This document shows, one piece after another, positions 35,330 through 43,970 of a stretch of DNA of 64,000 nt. Position numbers and translations under genes: made by a program. Below the pieces are notes generated by a model that saw only the letters and a program-made list of their open reading frames with translations, was not told the origin of the DNA and did not search any database. Numbering within the stretch: the first letter of the stretch is position 1; every line of letters begins with the position of its first letter. The DNA lies in the NCBI RefSeq assembly GCF_018130765.1, contig NZ_JAFCJZ010000004.1, positions 420,428 to 484,427 on the forward strand, given 5' to 3'. Origin of the DNA: Bradyrhizobium iriomotense (GTDB lineage: Bacteria; Pseudomonadota; Alphaproteobacteria; Rhizobiales; Xanthobacteraceae).

Positions 35330-36514
35330 ATGTCCAAAGTCTATGTGGCCGGGGTCGGAATGATCCCCTTCCTCAAGCCGGGAGCGAATGATCCCTACAC
35401 GCTGATGGGAGCCGAGGCGACGCGTCGCGCTCTTGGGGATGCCGCCCTCGACTACGCCGTCGTGCAACAGGCCTACGTTGGATATGTTTACGGCGATTCG
35501 ACCGCAGGGCAGCGTGCCCTGTACCCGGTCGGAATGACCGGGATTCCCGTCGTCAACGTCAACAATAACTGCTCGACGGGCTCGACGGCGCTCTACCTTG
35601 CACGCCAGGCGATCGAGAGCGGCGCGGCGGACTGCGTCCTGGCGCTTGGGTTCGAGCAGATGAAGCCGGGAGCCCTGGGCACCATCTTCACGGACCGTCC
35701 GAGCCCGTTCGAAGAGTTCGATGCCTTCGCCGACAAGCTGGTCGATGCGCCCGGCGTGCCGCTCGCGCTGCGCTATTTCGGTGGCGCCGGGCTCAGCCAC
35801 ATGAAGAAGTACGGTACTTCGCTGGAGACGTTCGCGAAGATCCGTTCCAAGGCAAGCCGGCACGCCAAGAACAATCCGCTGGCGCTCTTCCGGAAGGAGG
35901 TGACGCCCGAGGATGTCATGAACGACCAGGTGATCTGGCCCGGAGTCATGACCCGGCTGATGGCCTGTCCGCCCACCTGCGGCGCTGCCGCCGCGGTCCT
36001 CGTGTCGGAGCAGTACGCCTTACGCCACGGACTTCGCACGAATGTGCGCATCCGCGCACAATCGATGACGACCGATACGCCTTCTAGCTTCGAGGCGCGC
36101 GACATGATGCAGCTCGTCGGGTACGATATGGCCAAGGCGGCTGCGCGCAACGTGTATGAAAGCGGGGGCATCGGGCCCGACGACGTCAATGTAGTCGAGC
36201 TGCACGATTGCTTTGCCCATAACGAGCTGATCAGCTACGAGGCCCTGGGATTGTGCCCCGAAGGCGGCGCGGAGCGCTTCGTCGTCGACGGCGACAACAC
36301 ATATGGCGGAAAGTACGTGACGAACCCATCCGGCGGCCTGCTGTCGAAGGGACATCCGCTCGGCGCCACCGGACTGGCTCAGTGTTACGAGCTCACCAGA
36401 CAGCTTCGCGGCTCCGCCGAAGCGACGCAGGTCCAGAATGCTCGAATCGGCCTGCAACACAATCTTGGACTCGGCGGTGCGTGCGTAGTCACGCTCTACG
36501 AGCGCGCAGCCTGA
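35330..36514 (+). CDS. SCP2-thiolase-like (lipid-transfer-type) protein
   Basis: 394 aa thiolase-fold protein of the SCPx/Ltp group: Cys81 (NNNCSTGSTAL), ELHDCFAHNELISYEALG and GGLLSKGHPLGATGLAQC. The third thiolase Cys motif is replaced (QHNLGLGGACVV). Such proteins act as thiolases for branched or bulky chains or, with a DUF35 partner, as retro-aldolases (Ltp2). No DUF35 gene is seen nearby. It stands between a normal thiolase and a two-gene hydratase. GGAGGAG precedes the ATG. Confidence 0.88.
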   Translation: MSKVYVAGVGMIPFLKPGANDPYTLMGAEATRRALGDAALDYAVVQQAYVGYVYGDSTAGQRALYPVGMTGIPVVNVNNNCSTGSTALYLARQAIESGAADCVLALGFEQMKPGALGTIFTDRPSPFEEFDAFADKLVDAPGVPLALRYFGGAGLSHMKKYGTSLETFAKIRSKASRHAKNNPLALFRKEVTPEDVMNDQVIWPGVMTRLMACPPTCGAAAAVLVSEQYALRHGLRTNVRIRAQSMTTDTPSSFEARDMMQLVGYDMAKAAARNVYESGGIGPDDVNVVELHDCFAHNELISYEALGLCPEGGAERFVVDGDNTYGGKYVTNPSGGLLSKGHPLGATGLAQCYELTRQLRGSAEATQVQNARIGLQHNLGLGGACVVTLYERAA

Positions 36515-36526
36515 GGAGCGCGGCAC

Positions 36527-36970
36527 ATGGTAGACCGAAGCGCCATTGGTCGCGTCTTGCCGTCCGTGAAGGCTCGGGTCGAGCCGGGGCGATTGCGGTA
36601 TTTCCTGAAAACGATCGGTGAATGCAATCCGATCTATCACGATCCTGAGGCAGCTCGTAAGGAAGGCTACTCGGGTCTTGCGGTGCCTCCGACCTACTCC
36701 TTCTGCCTCGAAATGCTGGATGCTGATCAGCCGTTCGCGATGCTCACCGAGTTGGACATCGATCTAGGTCGCGTTCTCCATGGCGAGCAAGGTTTCGCGT
36801 ATTACGCGCCGATGTTAGTCGACGATTGTCTCACGTTCCAACCCGAGGTGACCGACATCGCCGATAAGAAGGGCGGCGCGCTGACCATGGTCGCCATCCG
36901 CACGAAGGTCACCAACCAGCGTGGAGTGCACGTCGCGGATTTGACGCGCACCATCGTCGTACGAAACTAG
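36527..36970 (+). CDS. MaoC-like hydratase subunit, FAS1-dehydratase N-terminal type
   Basis: 147 aa hotdog protein of the PF13452-like type: GRLRYFLKTIGECNPIYHDP (21-40) then GYSGLAVPPTY. This half normally lacks catalytic Asp/His and pairs with a MaoC subunit, here the next gene 9 bases away. Together they should form a 2-enoyl-CoA hydratase for bulky substrates. GAGGAG precedes the ATG. Confidence 0.82.
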   Translation: MVDRSAIGRVLPSVKARVEPGRLRYFLKTIGECNPIYHDPEAARKEGYSGLAVPPTYSFCLEMLDADQPFAMLTELDIDLGRVLHGEQGFAYYAPMLVDDCLTFQPEVTDIADKKGGALTMVAIRTKVTNQRGVHVADLTRTIVVRN

Positions 36971-36979
36971 GGGCCGGCT

Positions 36980-37399
36980 ATGACAAATGTCGAAACGGGG
37001 CGCCCTTCCGTGGGCGACTGTGTTGTACGGAAATCATTTCCACCGATCACTCGCCATTTGCTCGCATTGTACTGCGGCGCCTCGGGCGACCACAATCCGA
37101 TCCACGTGGACATCGACTTTGCGAAGAAGGCGGGATTCCCCGACGTCTTTGCTCACGGCATGTTGGCAATGGCCTATCTGGGCCAGGCGCTAACTGATGG
37201 CGTCAAGGCTTCGCTCGTACTGAGTTTCTCGACGCGCTTTGCCTCGATAACGCCGGTAGGTGCCAAGTTGACATGCGAAGGACATGTAACCGAGTTCCTG
37301 CAGCATGCGGGTAGAGAATGCATGAAACTCGCGCTGAGCGCCAAGGACGAGGCCGGCGATGTCAAGCTCGCCGGCGAAGCAATCGTAGCCCTTAACTAG
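36980..37399 (+). CDS. MaoC-like hydratase, catalytic subunit
   Basis: 139 aa with the R-hydratase motif YCGASGDHNPIHVD (31-44), catalytic Asp37 and His42, and FAHGMLAMAYLG after it. Pairs with the upstream hotdog gene as a heterodimeric R-specific enoyl-CoA hydratase. The R-3-hydroxyacyl-CoA product would suit the SDR encoded next. Confidence 0.87.
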   Translation: MTNVETGRPSVGDCVVRKSFPPITRHLLALYCGASGDHNPIHVDIDFAKKAGFPDVFAHGMLAMAYLGQALTDGVKASLVLSFSTRFASITPVGAKLTCEGHVTEFLQHAGRECMKLALSAKDEAGDVKLAGEAIVALN

Positions 37400-37421
37400 C
37401 AGACAATTGAGAGAACGGAAG

Positions 37422-38249
37422 ATGGCAAAACTTAAAGGTAAGGTTGCGCTGGTGACGGGGTCCGGTCGGGGAATCGGTCGCGCCATCGCATTGAAGCTGG
37501 CGAGCGAAGGCGCAAAGCTCGTCGTAAACGACCTGGACGGCGACGTCGGCGAGGCCGTCGTGCGCGAGATAAGGTCCGCAGGCGGCGAGGTGGTTGCGGT
37601 CAACGGCAGCGTCGTCGAACCCGGGTTCGCTGACCGATTCGTTCAGGCGGCCATTCAAACCTTCGGTGGGCTGGATATTATCGTCAACAATGCTGGCTAC
37701 ACCTGGGATGCAACCATCCAGAAGATGACCGACGAGCAGTTCCAGGCGATGCTCGACGTTCATCTCGTTGCTCCCTTCCGCATTCTGCGAGCCGCATCGG
37801 AGCCCATCCGAGTTTTCTCGAAAAAGGAAGCGGAGGCGGGGCAGGAGGTGTTCCGAAAGGTGGTGAACATCTCGTCCATCGCAGGCCTCTACGGCAACGC
37901 AGGGCAAGCGTCCTATTCCTCGGCCAAGGCATCTTTGATCGGGCTTACGCGTACGCTGTGCAAGGAATGGGGGCGGTACAAGGTGAACGTGAATTGCGTG
38001 GCGTTTGGTCTGATCAATACGCGGCTGACCCAGCCGATCGAAGCACAGCAAAAGACAATCGATGTCCTGGGGCGGGATATCAAGGTCGGCGTACAACCGC
38101 ACATGCTCGAGTCGATGGCGCGCATCATCCCACTGGGCCGAGGCGGGACCCCTGAAGAAGCGGCCGACGCCGTCTACCTCTTCTGTAGCCCTGAGTCCAA
38201 CTACATCAGCGGTCAGGTGGTCGTCTGCGGCGGCGGTTTGATCCTGTAG
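37422..38249 (+). CDS. SDR family 3-hydroxyacyl-CoA dehydrogenase
   Basis: 275 aa, complete SDR with TGSGRGIG, NNAGY, catalytic Ser (NISSIAG) and YSSAK. ATG at 37422 chosen over TTG at 37407. It has a long loop between the NNAG and catalytic Ser (VFSKKEAEAGQEVFRK), like multifunctional-enzyme-type 2 dehydrogenases. Oxidises the product of the MaoC hydratase to a 3-ketoacyl-CoA for the thiolases. Confidence 0.88.
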   Translation: MAKLKGKVALVTGSGRGIGRAIALKLASEGAKLVVNDLDGDVGEAVVREIRSAGGEVVAVNGSVVEPGFADRFVQAAIQTFGGLDIIVNNAGYTWDATIQKMTDEQFQAMLDVHLVAPFRILRAASEPIRVFSKKEAEAGQEVFRKVVNISSIAGLYGNAGQASYSSAKASLIGLTRTLCKEWGRYKVNVNCVAFGLINTRLTQPIEAQQKTIDVLGRDIKVGVQPHMLESMARIIPLGRGGTPEEAADAVYLFCSPESNYISGQVVVCGGGLIL

Positions 38250-38254
38250 GCGAT

Positions 38255-39406
38255 ATGCAGATGTCCTATCGATCGAGCTGGATGACCGAGGAGCTGGAGG
38301 CATTCCGGGACCAATTCCGCCGGTTCCTCGCCAAGGATCTTGCGCCCCGCGCAGAGACCTGGCGGCGCCAGAAGCTGGTGGACCGCGCCGCCTGGCTTGC
38401 GCTGGGGGAAATGGGGGCGCTTCTACCGAGCGTCTCCGAGGCTTATGGCGGCCTAGGTGCATCGTTCGCTTACGAAGCGAGCGTGATCGAGGATGTCGAG
38501 AGCATTGTGCCGGAGCTATCGACCGGAATTGTCGCGCACGGAGCAATCACGGCCAGCTATCTGCTCAAATTCGGTTCTGAGGAGCAGAAGCGGCGTTGGT
38601 TGCCGAAAATGGTGACCGGCGAGATGATCGGTGCCATCGGCATGACCGAACCCGGCACCGGCTCGGATCTGCAAAGCATCAGGACGACGGCAATCAGGCG
38701 CGGCAAAACTTATGTCATCAACGGCCAGAAGACGTTCATCAGTAATGGCCAGGCGGCCGATCTCATCGTCCTAGCCGCGCGGACCGGCGAGGCGGGCGCG
38801 AAAGGAATCTCGCTGATTGCCGTCGAAGCTACGGATTGCAAGGGCTTCCGCCGCGGACGCAACCTCGACAAGATCGGTATGCATGCTTCCGATACTTCGG
38901 AATTGTTCTTCGAAGACGCGGTCGTGCCTGCCGAAAACCTGCTTGGCACGTCGGAGGGGCAGGGCTTCGCGCAGCTCATGCAGCAGCTTCCGCTGGAGCG
39001 GCTCGCGATCGCGATTGCCGCAGTCGTCTCCATGGAACGCTCGATCCGGCTGACGGTCGACTACACCAGGGAACGCAAGGCGTTCGGCAAGCCGCTGCTG
39101 GAGTTTCAGAATACGGCATTCAAGCTGGCGGAGCGGAAAACCGAAGCTTTCATCGCCCGCGTGTTCCTCGACTGGTGCGTCGAGCGCATGATTGCCGGTG
39201 ACCTCGATACGGTGACGGCGTCGATGGCGAAATGGTGGTGTACCGACAAGCAAGTGGAGACGGCGGATGAGTGCCTGCAGCTGCACGGCGGCTACGGCTA
39301 CATGCAGGAATACGCGATCTCCAGGGCCTTCATCGATGCGCGCATTCAGAAGATCTACGGAGGCACGAACGAAATCATGAAGCTTCTGATCGCGCGCTCG
39401 CTTTAG
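38255..39406 (+). CDS. Acyl-CoA dehydrogenase, LCAD-like (paralogue of 10970)
   Basis: 383 aa; aligns along its whole length with the enzyme at 10970 (shared TEPGTGSDLQS, GFRRGRNLDKIG, HASDTSELFFEDA, IYGGTNEIMK). Base is probably Glu248 in LPLERLA; Gly stands at the medium-chain Glu position. It starts 5 bases after the SDR stop and supplies the first oxidation of this beta-oxidation set. Two close copies 27 kb apart suggest module duplication. Confidence 0.92.
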   Translation: MQMSYRSSWMTEELEAFRDQFRRFLAKDLAPRAETWRRQKLVDRAAWLALGEMGALLPSVSEAYGGLGASFAYEASVIEDVESIVPELSTGIVAHGAITASYLLKFGSEEQKRRWLPKMVTGEMIGAIGMTEPGTGSDLQSIRTTAIRRGKTYVINGQKTFISNGQAADLIVLAARTGEAGAKGISLIAVEATDCKGFRRGRNLDKIGMHASDTSELFFEDAVVPAENLLGTSEGQGFAQLMQQLPLERLAIAIAAVVSMERSIRLTVDYTRERKAFGKPLLEFQNTAFKLAERKTEAFIARVFLDWCVERMIAGDLDTVTASMAKWWCTDKQVETADECLQLHGGYGYMQEYAISRAFIDARIQKIYGGTNEIMKLLIARSL

Positions 39407-39589
39407 GCGTTCGCGGGAAGGTGCGAAAACATTCATCGATGGTTGCGCGATCAATAGATGTTTGTCTGCGACTGCCGCCCGCTTTGGAGAAATTGCTTTC
39501 TTTGCTCGTTCCGTTGTTGACAGGTTTCCGCCGTCCTCTTTAGGAAGCGCCGATCCTGCCGAGGTGTAAAGCTCACGAGGTCGCCGTCG

Positions 39590-40063
39590 ATGAAGAAAGT
39601 GCTCGCTGCGAAGTTCCATGGCATCCACGTCACGGACGCCAACCTCCACTATCACGGTTCAATCACCCTCGACCCGGATCAATGCCACGAGGCCGGCATC
39701 CTTCCAATGGAATTTGTCGAGATCTGGAACAAGAGTTCTGGAGCGCGCATCTCCACTTACGTCATTTTCGGTGCGCCAGGCTCACGTTGTTGCATTCTCA
39801 ATGGAGCCGCTGCACGCACATGCCAGGTAGGCGACCAGATCATCATCTGCAGTTCGACGTTCATCGATGAGCGGCGAATCGTCGAGTTGAGGCCGAAAAT
39901 TCTCGCCTTCGACCGCGACAACAGGATCATTGATCGCCTGACATACTCGGTCAGTTCGAATTCGTCAGAGCGATATCACTTCGAAATAAGAGGTGAAGCG
40001 GGTGATCTCAAACCGACGCCTTTACTTGCCGGAGGACCCAGTCCGGCGCTGTCCACGAATTGA
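39590..40063 (+). CDS. panD: Aspartate 1-decarboxylase precursor
   Basis: 157 aa. PanD signature: [21 protein letters not shown] (8-28) with the self-cleavage site Gly23-Ser24 that gives the pyruvoyl cofactor, DIWN-like EIWN, STYVI, PGSRC and NGAAAR. Makes beta-alanine for pantothenate and CoA. The C-terminus is about 30 residues longer than in E. coli PanD. Overlaps the upstream frame of panB; the panB start lies 8 bases after its stop. Confidence 0.9.
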   Translation: MKKVLAAKFHGIHVTDANLHYHGSITLDPDQCHEAGILPMEFVEIWNKSSGARISTYVIFGAPGSRCCILNGAAARTCQVGDQIIICSSTFIDERRIVELRPKILAFDRDNRIIDRLTYSVSSNSSERYHFEIRGEAGDLKPTPLLAGGPSPALSTN

Positions 40064-40070
40064 GGTCCAG

Positions 40071-40943
40071 ATGAGCCATATGGCTGAGCCGTCCCTCGAT
40101 CGTACTACAGTGCCAGCGCTGCAGCGCTGGAAAGAAGAGGCGCGGCGTATCGTGATGACGACCGCGTACGATGCGGTTACCGCGCGGATCGCCGATAGCG
40201 TCGTCGACGTCATTCTTGTCGGCGACAGCGTCGGCAATGTCTGCCTTGGATTCGAAAACACGCTGCCGGTCAGCATAGCGATGATGAACCATCACCTGGA
40301 GGCCGTGGCGCGCACAGGGCCCCGTGCCTTGCTCGTGGCCGATATGCCCTTCCTCAGCTTTCACCTCAGTCCCGAGGAGACGATTCGCAACGCCGGAGGC
40401 TTCCTTCAGCGAGGCGCAGATGCGGTCAAACTCGAGGGCGGCGCCAAGCGCATCGAAATGGTGCGAGCCCTCGTCGATTGCGAAATTCCCGTTATGGGCC
40501 ATCTCGGCCTCACCCCGCAGAGCGTCAATGTCATGGGTGGCTTCAAGGTGCAGGGCCGCAAACTCGATGATGCCTCGCGCCTGCTCGAGGACGCTCACCG
40601 TCTGCAAGAAGCCGGATGTTTTGCCCTCGTGCTCGAAGGCATTCCAGCCGAGCTCGCGACGCGAGCGACGGAGACCCTGACAATACCGACGATTGGCATC
40701 GGCGCAGGTCCCGGTTGCTCCGGTCAGGTGCTGGTCTTTCACGATGTGTTGAGCTTGACCGAAGGCCATCGCCCTAAATTCGTCCGCGCCTATCTCGACG
40801 GTTTTCAGTTGTTGCGCGAGGCGCTGTCGCGCTGGGCCACTGACGTTCGCAGCGGTACATTTCCGGCCGCGCAAGAATCCTATCGGTTGCCACAGGAATT
40901 TGCTGACACAATCGCGAACTGGACGCCACCAAGCCCTACCTGA
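40071..40943 (+). CDS. panB: 3-methyl-2-oxobutanoate hydroxymethyltransferase
   Basis: 290 aa TIM barrel. Typical blocks: MTTAYDAVTARIAD, LVGDSVGNVCLGFENTLPVSIAMM, AVKLEGGAKR, MGHLGLTPQSVNVMGGFKVQGR and IGIGAGPGCSGQVLVFHD. Forms ketopantoate for CoA synthesis. ATG at 40071 follows TGAGGTCCAG. panC is not in the window. Stop overlaps the next small gene (TGATG). Confidence 0.93.
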   Translation: MSHMAEPSLDRTTVPALQRWKEEARRIVMTTAYDAVTARIADSVVDVILVGDSVGNVCLGFENTLPVSIAMMNHHLEAVARTGPRALLVADMPFLSFHLSPEETIRNAGGFLQRGADAVKLEGGAKRIEMVRALVDCEIPVMGHLGLTPQSVNVMGGFKVQGRKLDDASRLLEDAHRLQEAGCFALVLEGIPAELATRATETLTIPTIGIGAGPGCSGQVLVFHDVLSLTEGHRPKFVRAYLDGFQLLREALSRWATDVRSGTFPAAQESYRLPQEFADTIANWTPPSPT

Positions 40944-41173
40944 TGTGGTCCGACATGAAGACAATCACGATGGTCGCTGTGGACGAACAGTTTCTGAGAG
41001 ATAGAGCCAAGATTGTTCGTGACCTTGCTGACAAGGCGGACCCCTTCATCAGGAAGAGGCTGTTGGCCTTGGCTGATCGGTACGACAGACGCATCAGCCG
41101 ACCTTCCCAGGCGACGAAGGTTGCCGCGACAGCTCAGGGATCACCAACCCCTGCTGTCTCTGACGGGCTCTAG
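40943..41173 (+). CDS. Small conserved-looking hypothetical protein, 76 aa
   Basis: Starts with the ATG of a TGATG overlap with the panB stop, so it is likely translated by coupling. Residues 15-52 form a charged helix-rich stretch (FLRDRAKIVRDLADKADPFIRKRLLALADRYDRRI). The C-terminal 20 residues are low-complexity. Similar small proteins occur in Bradyrhizobium-type genomes as I remember them; function unknown. Confidence 0.6.
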   Translation: MWSDMKTITMVAVDEQFLRDRAKIVRDLADKADPFIRKRLLALADRYDRRISRPSQATKVAATAQGSPTPAVSDGL

Positions 41174-41259
41174 GGGCCGGATGGTCTGCCGTCGCAGCTG
41201 CGCCGCCAGCGCGCGAAAGCCGAAACGTGGCGTCAGCGAGCAACTGTCGCCCTCCGCGA

Positions 41260-41931
41260 TCAAAATCCTCGGATGGTCGCAAATTCGGATAGGTCGGCGC
41301 GGTCGGTACGCAGATTGTTGATCGGATGTTCGGGATCCACGTAGCCGAGAGCCATCCCGCAAAAGATCATGAGATGGGGAGGTAGACCGATGAATTCCGC
41401 AATGGTCTTGTGCCAGACCGCCCACGCTTCCTGAGGGCAGGTCCCCAATCCCTTCTCCACGGCGAGCAGCATGATCGACTGCATATACATGCCGAGATCG
41501 GACCATTGCCCCGGTTCCATTTGGCGGTCGATGGCGAAAAACAAGCCGACCGGCGCACCGAAAAAGACAAAGTTGTTTGCGAACTGCTTGAGGCGAGCTG
41601 CCTTGTCCTCGCGCGGAATTCCAAGTGTGCGATAGAGATCTTCGCCGTTCTTGAATCGCCGTGTCTTGTAGGGCTCCTTCAGTTCGGGCGGATATATGTT
41701 GTATTCGGTCTGCTCGCCCATCGGGCTGATCTTGATACGTTCGGCTACAATGGCCTTGAAACGTTCGAGGTCTTGTCCGCCCAGTGCCCAGACGTGCCAG
41801 GGCTGTAGATTGCCGCCGGACGGTGAGCGGCCGGCCGCAAGCAGAATGTCCCTGACGGTCTCTTCGGGGACGGGCTTGTCCAAAAACGCCCGTACGGACC
41901 TTCGAGAGTTCAGCGCGTCCGAAACCTTCAT
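41260..41931 (-). CDS. Nitroreductase family FMN oxidoreductase
   Basis: 223 aa. FMN-binding RRSVRAFLDKPV (9-20), LAAGRSPSGGNLQPWHV and the C-terminal GLGTCPQEAW and MALGYVDPEHPIN are typical of NfnB/NfsB-type nitroreductases. Reduces nitro groups, quinones or enones with NAD(P)H. GGAGACACACC precedes the ATG. Likely co-transcribed with the upstream quinone oxidoreductase (37-base gap). Confidence 0.88.
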   Translation of the reverse strand: MKVSDALNSRRSVRAFLDKPVPEETVRDILLAAGRSPSGGNLQPWHVWALGGQDLERFKAIVAERIKISPMGEQTEYNIYPPELKEPYKTRRFKNGEDLYRTLGIPREDKAARLKQFANNFVFFGAPVGLFFAIDRQMEPGQWSDLGMYMQSIMLLAVEKGLGTCPQEAWAVWHKTIAEFIGLPPHLMIFCGMALGYVDPEHPINNLRTDRADLSEFATIRGF

Positions 41932-41968
41932 GGTGTGTCTCCGGGTGTCAAGGCGGCCGAGGGCATCG

Positions 41969-42946
41969 TCAATCGATCCGCACGACCATCTTTCCGAGGG
42001 CAGAGCGCGTCGTCATCGCCTTGAAAGCTTCGCGAAAATCCTGAAATGCGAAGACCTTTCCCACGACGGGGACGAGCTTCTTCTCACTCAACAAAGTAAA
42101 TAGCTGGGCAATCACTTGATCTCGGACGTCTGGCTCACGACGACCAATCTGAGCGAGATCGATGCCCAGGAGGGCTCCTCCCTTCAGAAGGGGAAGATTG
42201 AAGGGCAGGGCCGGAATGGTGCCGGAAGCAAAGCCGATCACCAGATGGCGTCCGTTCCACGCAATCGAGCGGAATGCTTGCAGGCTCAAATCGCCTCCGA
42301 CCGGATCATAGATCACGTCCGCGCCGTGGCCCCCGGTGAGTGTCTTGAGCTCATCTCGCCAACCCTCAAGCGTATAGTCCACGACCGCGTCCGCCCCGAA
42401 TTTGGTCGCGAACTGTCGCTTTGCCTCGGTTGACGCAGCCGCAATGACGCGGGCCCCTAACAATTTCCCTATCTGAACTGCGGCTATCCCGACGCCGCCG
42501 GCGGCACCCAGCACGAGAAGAGTTTCCCCGGCGCGCAGCTTGCCCCGCGCGCTGAGCGAATAGAGCGCCGTGAGATAGTTGGCGAAGAACGAGGCGCCGA
42601 CCTCCGGTTCGATGTTATTCGGCCGGACGAAAATCCCTTCAGTCGGCACGCAGATATATTCTGCAAGCCCGCCGGATCGAGCCATGCCGATGACCGGCGT
42701 GCCTGGTACGAAGCCTTTGACGTCGGCGGCCGCGGCATCGACGATGCCGGCAAACTCGGTTCCTGGCGTGAAAGGTAGGGGATCTTTGGTCTGATAGAGG
42801 CCTCGTACCTTCAAGCCGTCTACAAAACCGACGCTTGCCGCCTGAATTCGGATCCGGACCATCCCCGCCGACAACTCTGGCTTGGCAACATCCCTGATGC
42901 TCACATTTTCGATCTTATCGTAACTGTCGACGACAACCGCCTTCAT
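41969..42946 (-). CDS. NADPH:quinone oxidoreductase, medium-chain dehydrogenase family
   Basis: 325 aa without the zinc ligands of true alcohol dehydrogenases. Has GxxPPxFTPGTEFAG-like PLPFTPGTEFAG, LGAAGGVGIAAVQIGK (nucleotide binding), DVIYDPVGGD and a C-terminal LGKMVVRID. Reduces quinones or 2-enoyl compounds. GGGAGGATGTC precedes the ATG; divergent from the crotonase at 43128 across the operator at 43051-43098. Confidence 0.88.
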   Translation of the reverse strand: MKAVVVDSYDKIENVSIRDVAKPELSAGMVRIRIQAASVGFVDGLKVRGLYQTKDPLPFTPGTEFAGIVDAAAADVKGFVPGTPVIGMARSGGLAEYICVPTEGIFVRPNNIEPEVGASFFANYLTALYSLSARGKLRAGETLLVLGAAGGVGIAAVQIGKLLGARVIAAASTEAKRQFATKFGADAVVDYTLEGWRDELKTLTGGHGADVIYDPVGGDLSLQAFRSIAWNGRHLVIGFASGTIPALPFNLPLLKGGALLGIDLAQIGRREPDVRDQVIAQLFTLLSEKKLVPVVGKVFAFQDFREAFKAMTTRSALGKMVVRID

Positions 42947-43050
42947 GACATCCTCCCATGCGAGTTGGCCGGCCGAAGCAGAAATTCTACTCGCGCGTCG
43001 TTCGCCACCTCCAACGCATCACGACTGACGTACTGCCCGCACGAACGATT

Positions 43051-43098
43051 GCTTGCATAAGGATAGATAATAGTATTATCTCTATCTGAATTGCAAGC
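43051..43098. promoter_or_regulatory. Nested palindromic operator between 42946(-) and 43128(+)
   Basis: Inner perfect palindrome AGATAATAGTATTATCT (43065-43081) is enclosed by GGATAGA/TCTATCT and outer arms GCTTGCA (43051-43057) and TGCAAGC (43092-43098). The left half GCTTGCATAAGG is identical to that at 32265. Placed between divergent genes, it probably controls both. Confidence 0.7.
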
Positions 43099-43127
43099 AT
43101 CCGGGCTAGGTCGTCGGGGGAGTTCCA

Positions 43128-43904
43128 ATGTCGATGGTGCTGACCGAGCGGCGAGGAGCCGTTGCCGTCATTACACTGAATAACCCGGATCAATACAATG
43201 CGCTCGGCGGGAGCCTGCTCGACGAACTGGGCGGTGCTCTCGATGGGCTGACTGAGGCTCCGAGAGCCCGCGCCGTCGTTATAACGGGGGCCGGCAAAGG
43301 CTTTTGCTCAGGAGCGCAATTCGGTGGCGACGCATTCGATGCGGGAAATGGAATTGCCGCTCGAATCGAGGCAACTCTTAATCCGGTCATTGAGAAGCTT
43401 CGCAGACTGCCCATTCCGGTCGTTGTTGCAGTAAACGGGGCAGCCGCGGGAGCCGGTGTCGGTATCGCACTTGCGGGAGACATCGTGATAGCGGCCCGGT
43501 CCGCCCGGTTCATCCTGAGTTTTGTACGTCTAGGTGCGGCTCTCGATGGCGGCACGTCACTGTTTCTGCAGCGATCGATCGGGGTGGCACGAGCCCGAGC
43601 GCTGGCAATGCTAGGAGAGCCGCTATCGGCCGAGGTAGCGGAGAAATGGGGTCTGATCTGGAAAGTCACCGAAGATGCTGACTTGCTTCCAGAGGCGTTG
43701 AATATCGCGCGACGGCTCGCGGATGGCCCGTCCATTGGCCTTGGACTCATTAAGGACCAACTTGAGATGGCTTGGAGCGCGACCGTTCCCGACGCGCTGG
43801 ACGCCGAAGCCCTATCTCAAGGGCGAGCGTTCGTGACAAACGATCTTCGCGAGGGCGTCGCCGCGTTCATGCAGAAACGCACGGCCCGTTTCGAGGGCAA
43901 ATAA
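43128..43904 (+). CDS. Crotonase family protein, PaaG-like isomerase
   Basis: 258 aa. FCSGAQF at 59-65; Gly replaces the first hydratase Glu and Asp140 (GAALDGG) matches the catalytic Asp of PaaG-type isomerases. GGGGGAG precedes the ATG. It is divergent from the quinone oxidoreductase and followed by nitronate monooxygenase. Probable reaction: double-bond or epoxide/oxepin isomerisation of an acyl-CoA; substrate unknown. Confidence 0.86.
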   Translation: MSMVLTERRGAVAVITLNNPDQYNALGGSLLDELGGALDGLTEAPRARAVVITGAGKGFCSGAQFGGDAFDAGNGIAARIEATLNPVIEKLRRLPIPVVVAVNGAAAGAGVGIALAGDIVIAARSARFILSFVRLGAALDGGTSLFLQRSIGVARARALAMLGEPLSAEVAEKWGLIWKVTEDADLLPEALNIARRLADGPSIGLGLIKDQLEMAWSATVPDALDAEALSQGRAFVTNDLREGVAAFMQKRTARFEGK

Positions 43905-43970
43905 CCGCCATCGGTGCGCGGCAACGGACTGTTTCCGTTCGCGGAGGCACCCACTCAGGAGCCTGTAGCA

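Noticed and set aside
34559..35863. 434-codon minus-strand frame over the thiolase and SCP2-thiolase genes
   Set aside because: No ribosome-binding site or recognisable domain; both opposite-strand genes have complete catalytic motifs.
37392..38546. 384-codon minus-strand frame over the SDR gene
   Set aside because: Antisense to a complete SDR and the start of the dehydrogenase; no protein-like motifs.
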